64,000 bases of DNA from contig JAKFEW010000018.1 in NCBI GenBank assembly GCA_036675505.1, positions 1-64,000 on the forward strand, written 5' to 3'. The DNA comes from JAKFEW01 sp036675505. Its GTDB lineage: Bacteria > Cyanobacteriota > Sericytochromatia > S15B-MN24 > JAQBPE01. Below are positions 31,623 to 40,479 of the stretch, piece after piece. The position numbers were made by a program, and so were the translations under genes. How positions within the stretch are numbered: position 1 is the first letter of the stretch; each line of letters starts with the position of its first letter. Under the pieces are notes generated by a model. It did no database searches. It was not told the origin of the DNA and saw nothing but the letters and a program-made list of their open reading frames with translations.

Positions 31623-32885
31623 CTAGGTCTTCGCCTTCGAGTCCGACGCCGGCGGCTTGATCAGCACCGACTGCCCGTCGGTCAGCCCCTCGAGGATCTC
31701 GATCTGGTGGTCGTTGGTGAGGCCGATGCGCACCTTCTGCTCGCGCGGCTCGCCGCCCTGGGCGGCCGGCGCGAGCGTCACCGTGCCCGCGTCGCCCTTG
31801 CCGCGCACCACCGCCTCGACCGGCAGGTAGAGCGCGCTGGCCTTCTTCGCCACGTGCACGTCGAGCTCGGCGCTCATGCCGGGCTTGAGGAAGCGCCCGT
31901 CGCCGCCCGCCGCGTTCAGGATCGTCTCGATCGGGAAGGTGCGGATGTCGTCCTTGCCCGCCTCCGCCGCCGGCGCGATCTTGAAGATGCGGCCGGGGAA
32001 GGCCTTGCCGGGCGCCGCGTCGACCCGCACGTCGACAGGCTGGCTGAGCGCCACCTTGCCGACGTCGATCTGGTTGAGCGAGCTCTTGATCACAAGCCTG
32101 TCGAGGTCCGCGATCGTGAGCATGCTGGTGCCCTGGGCGGTGGCGGACACGCCCGGCGAGACCATCTCGCCCACCTCGATGCCCTTCTTGATCACGGTGC
32201 CCGCCATCGGCGCCTTGATGCTCGCGTAGGCGACCTGGTCGGCCATCGCGGCGAGCGCCGCGGTGGCGCGCGCGAGCTGGGCGCGCGCCTCGGCGATCTC
32301 CTCGCGCCGGGCGCCGGCCAAAAGCATGCTGAGCGTGGCCTTGGCCTCGTCGAGCTGGGCCTGGGCCTGCAGGTGCGTGTTGCGCGCCTGGCCGGCCTCG
32401 ACCGGCGTGATCGTCTGGGTGGCGAGCGCGGTCGTCGCGCGGCGGTCCTCGTCGCGGGCGCGGTCGTAGGCCGCGCGCGCGCGCGCGAGCTGGGCGCGCG
32501 CCTGGCCGATCTCCTCGCGCCTGGCGCCGGCCAAAAGCTTGGCGAGCCGGGCCTGGGCCATGTCGCGGTCGGCCACCGCCTGGGCGCGCTGGCGCTGCAT
32601 CTCGGAGGTGTCGAGCTCGAGCAGCAGCTGGCCCTTCGCGACCTTCTGGCCGACGTCGACCAGGATCCGCGCGACCTGGCCCGCCACCTTGCTCTTCACC
32701 TCGACCTGGGTCATCGCCTCGATCCGCCCGGTCTCGGCGAGCACCACCTCGAGCGGGCCGCGCTGGGCCTTGGCGACGTCCTTGGGATCGGCGCCGCCCT
32801 TCTTCGCGAAGGCGAGCGCGCCGCCGCCCGCACCCAGCAGGGCGACGGCGGCGACGGCGATGATAAGCTTGGTGCGGCGGGTCAT
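31623..32885 (-). CDS. MacA-like HlyD-family membrane fusion protein
   Basis: 420 residues. N-terminal TM anchor (LIIAVAAVALLGAGGGALAFA). Biotinyl-lipoyl half 'VEVKSKVAGQVARILVDVGQKVAKGQLLLELD', a long helical hairpin with internally repeated 'ARREEI(G/A)(Q/E)ARAQLARA' segments (about 90-200), then the second lipoyl half 'YASIKAPMAGTVIKKGIEVGEMV' and a beta-barrel plus membrane-proximal domain. The duplicated hairpin segment (LLAGARREEI appears twice) is unusual and lengthens the coiled coil. It bridges the permeases to the TolC-like channel encoded next to it. Confidence 0.92.
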   Translation of the reverse strand: MTRRTKLIIAVAAVALLGAGGGALAFAKKGGADPKDVAKAQRGPLEVVLAETGRIEAMTQVEVKSKVAGQVARILVDVGQKVAKGQLLLELDTSEMQRQRAQAVADRDMAQARLAKLLAGARREEIGQARAQLARARAAYDRARDEDRRATTALATQTITPVEAGQARNTHLQAQAQLDEAKATLSMLLAGARREEIAEARAQLARATAALAAMADQVAYASIKAPMAGTVIKKGIEVGEMVSPGVSATAQGTSMLTIADLDRLVIKSSLNQIDVGKVALSQPVDVRVDAAPGKAFPGRIFKIAPAAEAGKDDIRTFPIETILNAAGGDGRFLKPGMSAELDVHVAKKASALYLPVEAVVRGKGDAGTVTLAPAAQGGEPREQKVRIGLTNDHQIEILEGLTDGQSVLIKPPASDSKAKT

Positions 32886-32942
32886 GGGGTTTCCTTCCGG
32901 TGCGGGCGGATGCGGGGCGGCGGCTGGGCGCGGGCGAGCGGC

Positions 32943-34268
32943 TCAGCGCCGGCCGCGGGCGAGGGTGAGCTCGGCCTTGGCGATCAAGAGGTCGTAGCGG
33001 GCCTCGACGTGCTGGCTGCGCGCGCGCCAGAGGGCGCGGCGGGCGTCGAGCACCTCGACCTGCGAGGCGTAGCCCTGGCTCCAGCGGGTCTCGGCGTAGG
33101 CCAGCGCGCGCCGGGCGAGCTGGGCCGCCGCGGCCGTCACCTGGGCGCGCTCGCCCAGGGCCTGGAGCTGGGCCTCGGCGAGCGTCAGATTCGTCGCGAC
33201 CTCGCGGCGCGTGCGGTCGAGCTGGGCCTCGGCGAGCTGGCGCTCGTTCTCGGCGCGCTCGATCTGGCGGCCCACCTGGCCCATGTCGAAGAGGTTGTAG
33301 CTCAGGCCGAGCCGCACGTCCCAGGTGCCCGAGAGCGAGCCGTTCACGCCGCGCGCGCCGGACTGCGGGTTGTAGGGGTTGTTGCCGTGCTGGTAGGAGC
33401 TCACGAGCCCGACCTGCGGCCAGCGATCGCCCTGGGCCGCATCGACGCGCGCCTTGGCCGCCGCGAGCCTGGCCTCTTCGGCCGCCACGCGCGCATGGGC
33501 GGTCACAGGCACAGGCGCCGCACCCGCCGGTGGGTCCGCCGCGAGCTCGGCCGGCTCGGCGATCAGCACCTCGTCCGGCCGCACGCCGAGGAAGGCCGCG
33601 AGCCGGGCGCGCGCCTCGCGCGTGCGCGAGCCGAGCGTCAGGAAATCCCCTTTCGCGGTGAGCAGGTCGACCTCCGCGCGGTCGACGTCGAGCGGCGTCG
33701 CGCTGCCCTGCTTGAGCCGGGCGCGCACGAGCGCGAGCGCCTGGTCGGCCTGGGCGATCGCCATGGCCTGCTCGGTCTCGAGCTGCTCGCCCTTGCGCAG
33801 GCCCCAGAAGGCGCGCGTCACCTCGAAGGTGAGCTGGTCCACGCTCTGGCGCCGGCCGACGCTCGCGGCCTCCTTCTGGAACTCGGCGGCCTTCACGCCG
33901 TTGTCGATCTTGAAGCCCGTGAAGAGCGGCACGCGCAGCTCGATGTTGGTGTTGGCGGTGGCGAGCTGCATGTTGGAGGAGGTGGTGGTCGGGTCGAGGA
34001 TGCCGCTCTGCGCGTGGCGGCCGAGCGAGGCGACCTCGGCCACCACCTGCAGGCGCTGGGCGTTGGCGTCGGCCACGCCGAGCTCGGCGTTGCGTGCGGC
34101 GACGTCGGCCGCGAGCATGTCCGGGTGGGCCTTGAGCGCACGCGCGATCGCATGATCGAGCGAGAGCGGCACAGGCGCGGGCGACTGCGCCGGCAGGGCG
34201 GCCGCCTGGGCCGGGGCGGGGAGAGCCAATGTGAGGGCGAACGCGAGGGCGATCGGCAGGTGGTTCAT
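32943..34268 (-). CDS. TolC-family outer-membrane efflux protein
   Basis: 441 residues. Signal peptide ALAFALTLALPAPAQAA. Two OEP repeats typical of TolC: 'LDHAIARALKAHPDMLAADVAARNAELGVADANAQRLQVVAEVAS' and the second half 'RVAAEEARLAAAKARVDAAQGDRWPQVGLVSSYQHG', then 'LGLSYNLFDMGQVGRQIERAENERQLAEAQLDRTRREVATNL'. It forms the trimeric exit duct for the export system. It ends 57 bases before the MacA-like gene and begins 40 bases after the ATPase gene. Confidence 0.93.
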   Translation of the reverse strand: MNHLPIALAFALTLALPAPAQAAALPAQSPAPVPLSLDHAIARALKAHPDMLAADVAARNAELGVADANAQRLQVVAEVASLGRHAQSGILDPTTTSSNMQLATANTNIELRVPLFTGFKIDNGVKAAEFQKEAASVGRRQSVDQLTFEVTRAFWGLRKGEQLETEQAMAIAQADQALALVRARLKQGSATPLDVDRAEVDLLTAKGDFLTLGSRTREARARLAAFLGVRPDEVLIAEPAELAADPPAGAAPVPVTAHARVAAEEARLAAAKARVDAAQGDRWPQVGLVSSYQHGNNPYNPQSGARGVNGSLSGTWDVRLGLSYNLFDMGQVGRQIERAENERQLAEAQLDRTRREVATNLTLAEAQLQALGERAQVTAAAAQLARRALAYAETRWSQGYASQVEVLDARRALWRARSQHVEARYDLLIAKAELTLARGRR

Positions 34269-34308
34269 GGGGTCGGGGTCCTGGGGGCTCGGGCGGCAGG
34301 CGGGCGCG

Positions 34309-35004
34309 TCACGGCGTCACGGGGCGGGGGGCGGTGGGCTGGTCGGAATGGATCCTTCCGTCGCGGAAGCGCAGCACGCGGTGGGTGCGCGCCGCCACGT
34401 CGGGCTCGTGGGTGACCAGCACGACGGTCATGCCGTCGGCGTTGAGGCTCGCGAAGAGGTCCATGATCTCGTCGGTGGTGCGCGAGTCGAGCGCGCCGGT
34501 CGGCTCGTCGGCGAGCAGCAGGCCGGGCTGGTTCACGATCGCGCGGGCGATCGAGACGCGCTGCTGCTGGCCGCCCGAGAGCTGGTTCGGCCGGTGGTCG
34601 AGCCGCTTGCCGAGGCCCACGCGCTCGAGCGCCGTGCGGGCCCGCGCGAGGCGCTCCTTCGGCTTGATGCCCGCGTACATGAGCGGCATCGCCACGTTCT
34701 CGACGGCGGTCATGCGCGGCAGCAGGTGGAACTGCTGGAAGACGAAGCCCATCTTCTCGTTGCGCACGCGCGAGAGCGTGCGGTCGTCGTAGCTCGAGAC
34801 GGGCAGGCCGTCGAGCTCGTAGAGGCCGCTGTCGGGGGTGTCGAGGCAGCCGAGGATGTTGAGCAGCGTCGACTTGCCGGAGCCCGAGGCGCCCATGATG
34901 GCCACGTACTCGCCGGCGACGATCTCGAGGCTGACGTCGTCGAGCGCGTGGATCGTCTCCTCGCCCATCACGTAGCGTTTTTCGAGGTTGCGAACGAGGA
35001 TCAT
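34309..35004 (-). CDS. MacB/LolD-type ABC transporter ATP-binding protein
   Basis: 231 residues. Walker A GASGSGKST, Q-loop 'FVFQQFHLLPRMT', signature LSGGQQQRVSIARA, Walker B LLLADEPTGALDS, H-loop VTHEPDVA: a complete ATPase. LolD/MacB group by 'GLPVSSYDDRTLSRVRNEKMGFVFQ'. First gene of the efflux operon, with GGAAAGG about 7 bases before the ATG. The ATPase is separate from the permease here, unlike E. coli MacB, where they are fused. It is divergent from the VOC gene, with the 35098-35138 repeat between. Confidence 0.94.
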   Translation of the reverse strand: MILVRNLEKRYVMGEETIHALDDVSLEIVAGEYVAIMGASGSGKSTLLNILGCLDTPDSGLYELDGLPVSSYDDRTLSRVRNEKMGFVFQQFHLLPRMTAVENVAMPLMYAGIKPKERLARARTALERVGLGKRLDHRPNQLSGGQQQRVSIARAIVNQPGLLLADEPTGALDSRTTDEIMDLFASLNADGMTVVLVTHEPDVAARTHRVLRFRDGRIHSDQPTAPRPVTP

Positions 35005-35097
35005 GGCGCCTTTCCGCGGGGACGCGGCCTGTGCGTCCCACGGATCCTATATAGGCGGCGGGTCGGTCAGGGTGAACGGTGCAAGCAAGCGGCGACG

Positions 35098-35138
35098 GTT
35101 AAGGATCGGGGGAAATAACGTTAAGATTCGTCTAATCA
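35098..35138. promoter_or_regulatory. Pho-box-like repeat array between the efflux operon and the VOC gene
   Basis: GTTAAGGA (35098-35105), GTTAAGAT (35120-35127) and TCTAATCA (35131-35138). The last two are 3 bases apart, and the first is exactly 22 bases (two periods) before the second. Lies 43 bases before the 35181 start and 94 bases before the divergent ATPase start. Confidence 0.45.
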
Positions 35139-35180
35139 CGGGGGACATGCTTCCATGGTCGGACAGGAGGAAACCGACCC

Positions 35181-35567
35181 ATGTACCAGTCCTACGGCCT
35201 CAGCCACATCCAACTGACCGTCGCCGACCTCGAGCGCTCCTTCCGGTTCTACCAGGCGATGTTCGGGATGCAGGAGCTGTTCCGGGTGGGCGCGCATGTG
35301 GTCATGATCCAGACGCCCGGCTCGCACGAGGTCGTCACGCTCAACGCGAACCCGGCGCATGCCGACCAGCGAGGCCAGATGGGCGGCGTGGCCCACTTCG
35401 GCTTCCGGCTGCGCGAGCCCGCGGACATGGCGGCGTTGCTCGAAGCGGCCGCCCGGGCGGGCGGCACGCCGATCGAGCACGGCACGCGCGGCGCCGACAA
35501 GGAGGAGACCTGGGCCTTCATGACCGACCCCGACGGCTACGAGGTCGAGGTGTTCTGGGCGCCGTAG
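35181..35567 (+). CDS. VOC (glyoxalase/bleomycin resistance) family protein
   Basis: 128 residues, the usual size of a single VOC module pair. 'SYGLSHIQLTVADLERSFRFYQAMFGMQEL' (N-terminal metal His in SHIQLTV), 'GGVAHFGFRLREPADMAALLEAAARAGGTPIE' (second His), and 'AFMTDPDGYEVEVFWAP' with the C-terminal Glu. The metal-binding set is plausible, so it could be a dioxygenase, isomerase or resistance protein; the substrate is unknown. AGGAGG lies 11 bases upstream of the ATG. Confidence 0.92.
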   Translation: MYQSYGLSHIQLTVADLERSFRFYQAMFGMQELFRVGAHVVMIQTPGSHEVVTLNANPAHADQRGQMGGVAHFGFRLREPADMAALLEAAARAGGTPIEHGTRGADKEETWAFMTDPDGYEVEVFWAP

Positions 35568-35595
35568 GTCCCCCGCCCCCGGGGGCGGGGCGACC
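35567..35595. terminator. Bidirectional GC hairpin terminator
   Basis: CCCCGCCCCC (35571-35580) is followed directly by its complement GGGGGCGGGG (35581-35590), flanked by GGTC/GACC, between convergent stops at 35567 and 35597. Confidence 0.6.
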
Positions 35596-35596
35596 T

Positions 35597-36580
35597 CTAC
35601 TTCAGCCCCTGCAACGACTCCACTGCCGCCACGAAGCTCGCCTTCGCCTCTGTCAGCGTCGTCGTCTTGCTCTGCTCCACGGTCCCGCTCTTCAGCACCA
35701 CCTCGCCGCCCGGCGCCTTCACCGTGTACGGCCCGGTCAACGTCATCGTGAGCGCCTGCGCCGCCTGGTCCACCGCCAGTTTCAAGGTCAGCTCCCCGCT
35801 CACCTGCGGCACGGTCTCGCTCGTGATCGCCACCTTGTACGGCAGCGTCACCACCCCGCTGCCGTCGCCCGCGGCGCTCGCACCCACCTGCCAGCTCACC
35901 TGCGTGCCGACCGTCCCCTCAGCGCCGAACCCGCTCGCGATCGCGCCCTTCATGAACGGCAGCGCCGCGTACTCCGTCTTGCCGAAGAGGTTCTTGCCGC
36001 CGAGCAGCACGAGGCCCTGTTTCTCGTCGATGTTCGAGCGGATCGTCTTCGCCGCCCGGTCGATCGTCACGCCGCGCGTCTCCGTGCTCAGGCCATGGAG
36101 CGGCTCGGTGCCGGTGCCGAGGTACTTCACCAGCGTCGCCGTCGCCGGCTCCGCCGCGGTCTTGGTCACCGCGGTCGTGGTGCCGAGCTTCGTGAGGTCG
36201 ACCTGGAAGGTGCCGCGCACCTGGCCCTGGATCTTGGCCTGGATCTCCTCGGGCGTGCCGACGCGCTCCTTCAGCCGATCCCCCACCGCCAGCGTGGTGA
36301 ACGGCGCCTCGGCCTTCGCGCCCTCGGCCGGCGGCCCGGTCATCACGGCCTCGGTGGTCGCGGCGAGGACGGCCACGTAGGCGGCCTCCTCGGCGGTCAG
36401 GGCGGCGCCGTTCGGGCTGATGATCTTGCCGCCGGCGTTGCCGACGATGTTGCCGCCGTTGTTGACGATCACGCCGTCGGGGCCGGGGCTGGGTTCGCCC
36501 GGGAGGCCGGGGCGGCCGGGGACGGCGCAACCGGCAAGGGTGAGGGCGAGGGCGGCGGTGAGTAGGGGGTGGTGGCGCAT
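35597..36580 (-). CDS. Lipoprotein of unknown function
   Basis: 327 residues from the ATG at 36580, chosen over a longer frame because CGGAGGAG lies 6 bases upstream and the product then begins with a clean signal (LLTAALALTLAGC, lipobox). The mature start has an Asn/Gly-rich repeat 'VIVNNGGNIVGNAGGKIISPNGA', a pattern typical of spacer segments in surface lipoproteins. The rest is a beta-rich domain with regular Lys/Thr strands ('PYTVKAPGGEVVLKSGTVEQSKTTTLTEAK'). Family not recognised. Envelope location by signal. Confidence 0.72.
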   Translation of the reverse strand: MRHHPLLTAALALTLAGCAVPGRPGLPGEPSPGPDGVIVNNGGNIVGNAGGKIISPNGAALTAEEAAYVAVLAATTEAVMTGPPAEGAKAEAPFTTLAVGDRLKERVGTPEEIQAKIQGQVRGTFQVDLTKLGTTTAVTKTAAEPATATLVKYLGTGTEPLHGLSTETRGVTIDRAAKTIRSNIDEKQGLVLLGGKNLFGKTEYAALPFMKGAIASGFGAEGTVGTQVSWQVGASAAGDGSGVVTLPYKVAITSETVPQVSGELTLKLAVDQAAQALTMTLTGPYTVKAPGGEVVLKSGTVEQSKTTTLTEAKASFVAAVESLQGLK

Positions 36581-36773
36581 GGCGATCTCCTCCGTGAGCT
36601 CGGGGGCGGGGCGGGGGAGCAGGCGAGCTCGTTGGGGGTTTACCCCACGGGTGAAGGGATCGCTTGCTCGGTTCCGACGAATGAGAGCGTACGGGGGAAG
36701 TTTTTCAACTTTGCTTCGGTGTTTCGAAGAACCGCCAACATTCCGAACGGAGCCGGTCTGCGCGGAATCGGCA

Positions 36774-37280
36774 TCAAAGCAGCTTCTTAGCACGCCTATT
36801 AATCGGAAAACTCGAGACGTCCACTACTTCCACGTCGGCGGTGGCACAAAGCCGCCGGTAAAGCTCCTTCAGCGACTGGTGCTTTTTGAACTGCCGTTCG
36901 AGCTCGGCTGAAAAAACCGGATTGTTGAGGCTGGTCTCCGAGCCAACAGCGATCAATTGGGCCTTCGTCGTGTAAAACGACTCGATCAGCTCATCGGTGC
37001 GCCGGATGAACAGGCACAAGAACGTGTCGTCCTGGGCCGAAATTGCATCCTGGACGACGCCGGCGAAGCGATTCTTGTCCTTCGCGCTTTTGACTTGAAA
37101 GTCGACGAAGACACGGTTCCCAGCATTATTCAGCAGCCTGATGACGCCATCGACTCCCTGGTCATCAACCAATGGGGTGTAGACATCGAACCCGATGTCG
37201 TTCAGAAGAGCGTAAATGATATGCTCTCCCGACTTACCAGCTCTTCCTCTATTTTTCTTTTTTTGCACCGGACTCGACAT
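36774..37280 (-). CDS. PD-(D/E)XK nuclease-like protein (DUF4365 style)
   Basis: 168 residues from the ATG at 37280 (AAGGACAGG upstream). Residues 17-64 match the nuclease core: a helix with E19 (GKSGEHIIYALLNDIGFDVYTPLVDD), D44 in 'GVDGVIRLL', then Q62-V63-K64 in 'VFVDFQVKSAKD', the Q/ExK catalytic pair. The C-terminal half is unrecognised. It overlaps the upstream nuclease gene by 32 bases, so they form an operon. Base composition is visibly less GC-rich than the flanks, suggesting transfer. Probably a restriction or defence component. Confidence 0.65.
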   Translation of the reverse strand: MSSPVQKKKNRGRAGKSGEHIIYALLNDIGFDVYTPLVDDQGVDGVIRLLNNAGNRVFVDFQVKSAKDKNRFAGVVQDAISAQDDTFLCLFIRRTDELIESFYTTKAQLIAVGSETSLNNPVFSAELERQFKKHQSLKELYRRLCATADVEVVDVSSFPINRRAKKLL

Positions 37281-37917
37281 TCCCTGTCCTTTCGAAGGTC
37301 TCACCAACAATGTCGAAAACTTCACCGCAACCCTTGACAAGCGATATATGAATCCCTGCTTGAGCACAACGCGGCGCAAGCTGAGAGGCCGCCTTGAGGG
37401 TGCCTTCCGTAAAGGGAACAACTGCGACCTGTCGACCCGAAGTCTGTTTCCCCATCAGCAGCCCGACAGCTTCATGGAGCCCCTTGCGCAGCCGTGAGGT
37501 TTGGCCCGGGTGCCTGGTATTGATGACGCCGCCCTTACACTCCGCCAGGATGTGGAGTTCATCGGTTTCGACAAGCACGTCGCCTTTGCCGGATGTCGGG
37601 TTCACAACGATGGTCTTCCCTGCCAGATTTTCATAGGCTCCACCGTAAGAGGTGCTCCCTGCCTTGCTCACCTTGGAAAACCCGCGCTTCGCCAAGCAGT
37701 CCGCAAAGTCAAACCGCTTTCCATGCTCACCGTCGGGATGGATCGAGACGGAAGAAATCGGCTCTGTCTTGAGCAGGTGCAACGCATAGATGACCATCAC
37801 GGCTCCCTCTGTCAGGTGTAGCTCATGAGGCCCGGAGCAATAGGGAAGGCGCTTTTCGGGAGGTTCTTTGGCGGTGATAAAGGTCTCGGGATTCATACTT
37901 ATTGTCGCAGTTCTCAC
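37249..37917 (-). CDS. PD-(D/E)XK nuclease-like protein (restriction endonuclease-like)
   Basis: 222 residues; GTG start at 37917 (ATG at 37896 is an alternative). The core catalytic set is clear: D113 in 'SGKGDVLVETDELHILAECKGG' and E126-C127-K128 (ExK), after a helix. A preceding 'KRGFSKVSKAGSTSYGGAYE' fits the variable substrate-binding part. The C-terminal region 'EAVGLLMGKQTSGRQVAVVPFTEGTLKAASQLAPRCAQAGIHISLV' resembles the helical/strand tail of Mrr-like nucleases. It overlaps the second nuclease gene, and no methyltransferase is adjacent. Confidence 0.65.
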   Translation of the reverse strand: MRTATISMNPETFITAKEPPEKRLPYCSGPHELHLTEGAVMVIYALHLLKTEPISSVSIHPDGEHGKRFDFADCLAKRGFSKVSKAGSTSYGGAYENLAGKTIVVNPTSGKGDVLVETDELHILAECKGGVINTRHPGQTSRLRKGLHEAVGLLMGKQTSGRQVAVVPFTEGTLKAASQLAPRCAQAGIHISLVKGCGEVFDIVGETFERTGNVESGAKKEK

Positions 37918-38006
37918 TACCTAGAGGCGTCATCCTAGTCAAGGGCCAGGGCTCATCCGCGGAAATCTTAGGTAGGCGCGGCGCCATTGGAGGCCCACGA
38001 TCATGT

Positions 38007-38228
38007 TCAGGTCCCGGCCCTGCTCGCGTGCAGGCGCGTGGCCGCCACCAGCCGCTCCTGCGCCTCCGCGACGTGGCCGAGCGCCGCGAAGCCATGCGCG
38101 CAGCCGCGCGGCACGAGCTGGTCTTCGAAGTGCTGCGCCGCGATCCGGCAGTGCCTGGCGGCCGTCTCGAGCTCGGCCGCGGCCCGCTCGAAGTGGGCTT
38201 TCATGGTGGTGAGATCCGATTCGCTCAT
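38007..38228 (-). CDS. Small helical hypothetical protein, 73 aa
   Basis: The ATG at 38228 has GGAGGGGG 6 bases upstream. All-helical, with a long amphipathic helix (MKAHFERAAAELETAARHCRIAAQHFEDQL) and a second (ALGHVAEAQERLVAATRL). Its His-rich pattern (HFE, HCR, HFED, HGF, HVAE) is like four-helix or coiled-coil 'HxxE' helices, but no family is recognised. It follows the DUF58 gene by 13 bases, so it is probably the third member of the MoxR/DUF58 operon. Confidence 0.55.
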   Translation of the reverse strand: MSESDLTTMKAHFERAAAELETAARHCRIAAQHFEDQLVPRGCAHGFAALGHVAEAQERLVAATRLHASRAGT

Positions 38229-38241
38229 GCCGTCCCCCTCC

Positions 38242-39213
38242 TCACACGCTCGCGCGCTTCTTCCCCCGCCGCGACTGCCGCGCCTGGAAGAAGCGGATCA
38301 GCGGCTTGATGTAGCCCTGCTCGGTCGAGAGCTCCAGACAATCCAGCCCCAGCTTGCGGAACGCCTCGATGCGCTCCTCGCGCTGGAGCGCCGCCGCCTC
38401 GGCGTAGCGCTTGCGCACCCCGCTCGCGTGCGTGTCGATCACGACCGACTCGCCGGTCTCGGGGTCCTCCAGGCGCACCAGGCCGACGTCCGGCAGCGAG
38501 CGCTCGCGCGGGTCGCCGATCATCACGGGGATCACGTCGTGGCGGGTGTGCAACAGGCGCAGCGGGCGCTCGAAGCCTGTCGAGAGGAAGTCCGAGATGA
38601 AGAAGACCACGCTGCGCTGCTTGAGCAGGTGCATCAGGAACTTCTCGACGGCCTCGTAGTCCGTCAGGCGGCCGACAGGCGTGCAGGTCAGCACCTCGCG
38701 CACCAGCCGGTTCACGTGGCCGCGGCCCTTCTTGGGCCTGACGAAGCGCTCGACGCGGTCCGAGAAGAGCAGGAGCCCGACCTGGTCGTGGTTGTGCAGC
38801 GCGCTCATGGCGAGCGCGGCCGTGAGCTCGGCCGCGAGCTCGCGCTTGAGCGTGTTGCCGGAGCCGAAATCGCCCGACCCCGAGACGTCCACCACCAGCA
38901 TGATCGAGAGCTCGCGCTCCTCCACGAACTTCTTCACGAAGAGCCGGTCCATGCGCGCCGTGACGTTCCAGTCGATCAGGCGGGGATCGTCGCCCTCCTG
39001 GTACTCGCGCACCTCGTCGAACTCGATGCCGCGGCCCTTGAAGACCGACTGGTACTCGCCGCCGAAGATCGTGTGGACGAGCCTGAGCGTCTTGATCTCG
39101 AGCCGCTTGATGCGCTTGTGGACCTCTGAGCGCGGCGCGCGCCGGATCACCTGGCGGGCCGGCTTCTTCGGCTTCCAGAGCCGCTTGAAGAACCCGAGCA
39201 CGGGGTTGACCAC
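38242..39213 (-). CDS. DUF58 domain protein (MoxR-associated vWA-like)
   Basis: 323 residues; start GTG at 39213, only 4 bases after the MoxR stop. DUF58 hallmark 'GRGIEFDEVREYQEGDDPRLIDWNVTARMDRLFVKKFVEERELSIMLVVDVSGSG', where DVSGSG is the vWA MIDAS-like motif. DUF58 proteins are partners of MoxR AAA ATPases and are thought to act as chaperone-like assembly factors. No membrane segment is seen in this copy. Order MoxR then DUF58 is the classical arrangement. Confidence 0.92.
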   Translation of the reverse strand: MVNPVLGFFKRLWKPKKPARQVIRRAPRSEVHKRIKRLEIKTLRLVHTIFGGEYQSVFKGRGIEFDEVREYQEGDDPRLIDWNVTARMDRLFVKKFVEERELSIMLVVDVSGSGDFGSGNTLKRELAAELTAALAMSALHNHDQVGLLLFSDRVERFVRPKKGRGHVNRLVREVLTCTPVGRLTDYEAVEKFLMHLLKQRSVVFFISDFLSTGFERPLRLLHTRHDVIPVMIGDPRERSLPDVGLVRLEDPETGESVVIDTHASGVRKRYAEAAALQREERIEAFRKLGLDCLELSTEQGYIKPLIRFFQARQSRRGKKRASV

Positions 39214-39217
39214 GGGC

Positions 39218-40219
<1,002 letters not shown>

Positions 40220-40479
40220 GGCCGGGGTACCTGCTTTCCGGGGGCGGGGGTGGTTATTGTAACAGACGAGGCGGGGGGCGGCGATCGGCCGCCGGTGCGG
40301 CGCTTCACAAGTCTTTACGATCGATTTCTGTAAAGGCAGCAAGCGCCTGGCGATCCGGGAAATCGGCGCCGCAAGGTGGCCCAGGGCCTTGTTAAGGCGG
40401 CGAGCATGGGTCGCTATACCGCATCGTTACTAGGGTCTAGAATGATTTTGGCTTCGGAACACACTCTCAGGAGGCATTG

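Noticed and set aside
29010..34415. A very long open frame (about 1800 codons) antisense to the efflux operon
   Set aside because: High GC makes antisense frames long; the product is an Arg/His/Ala/Leu-rich mixture with no domain, while the minus strand encodes five clear transporter proteins.
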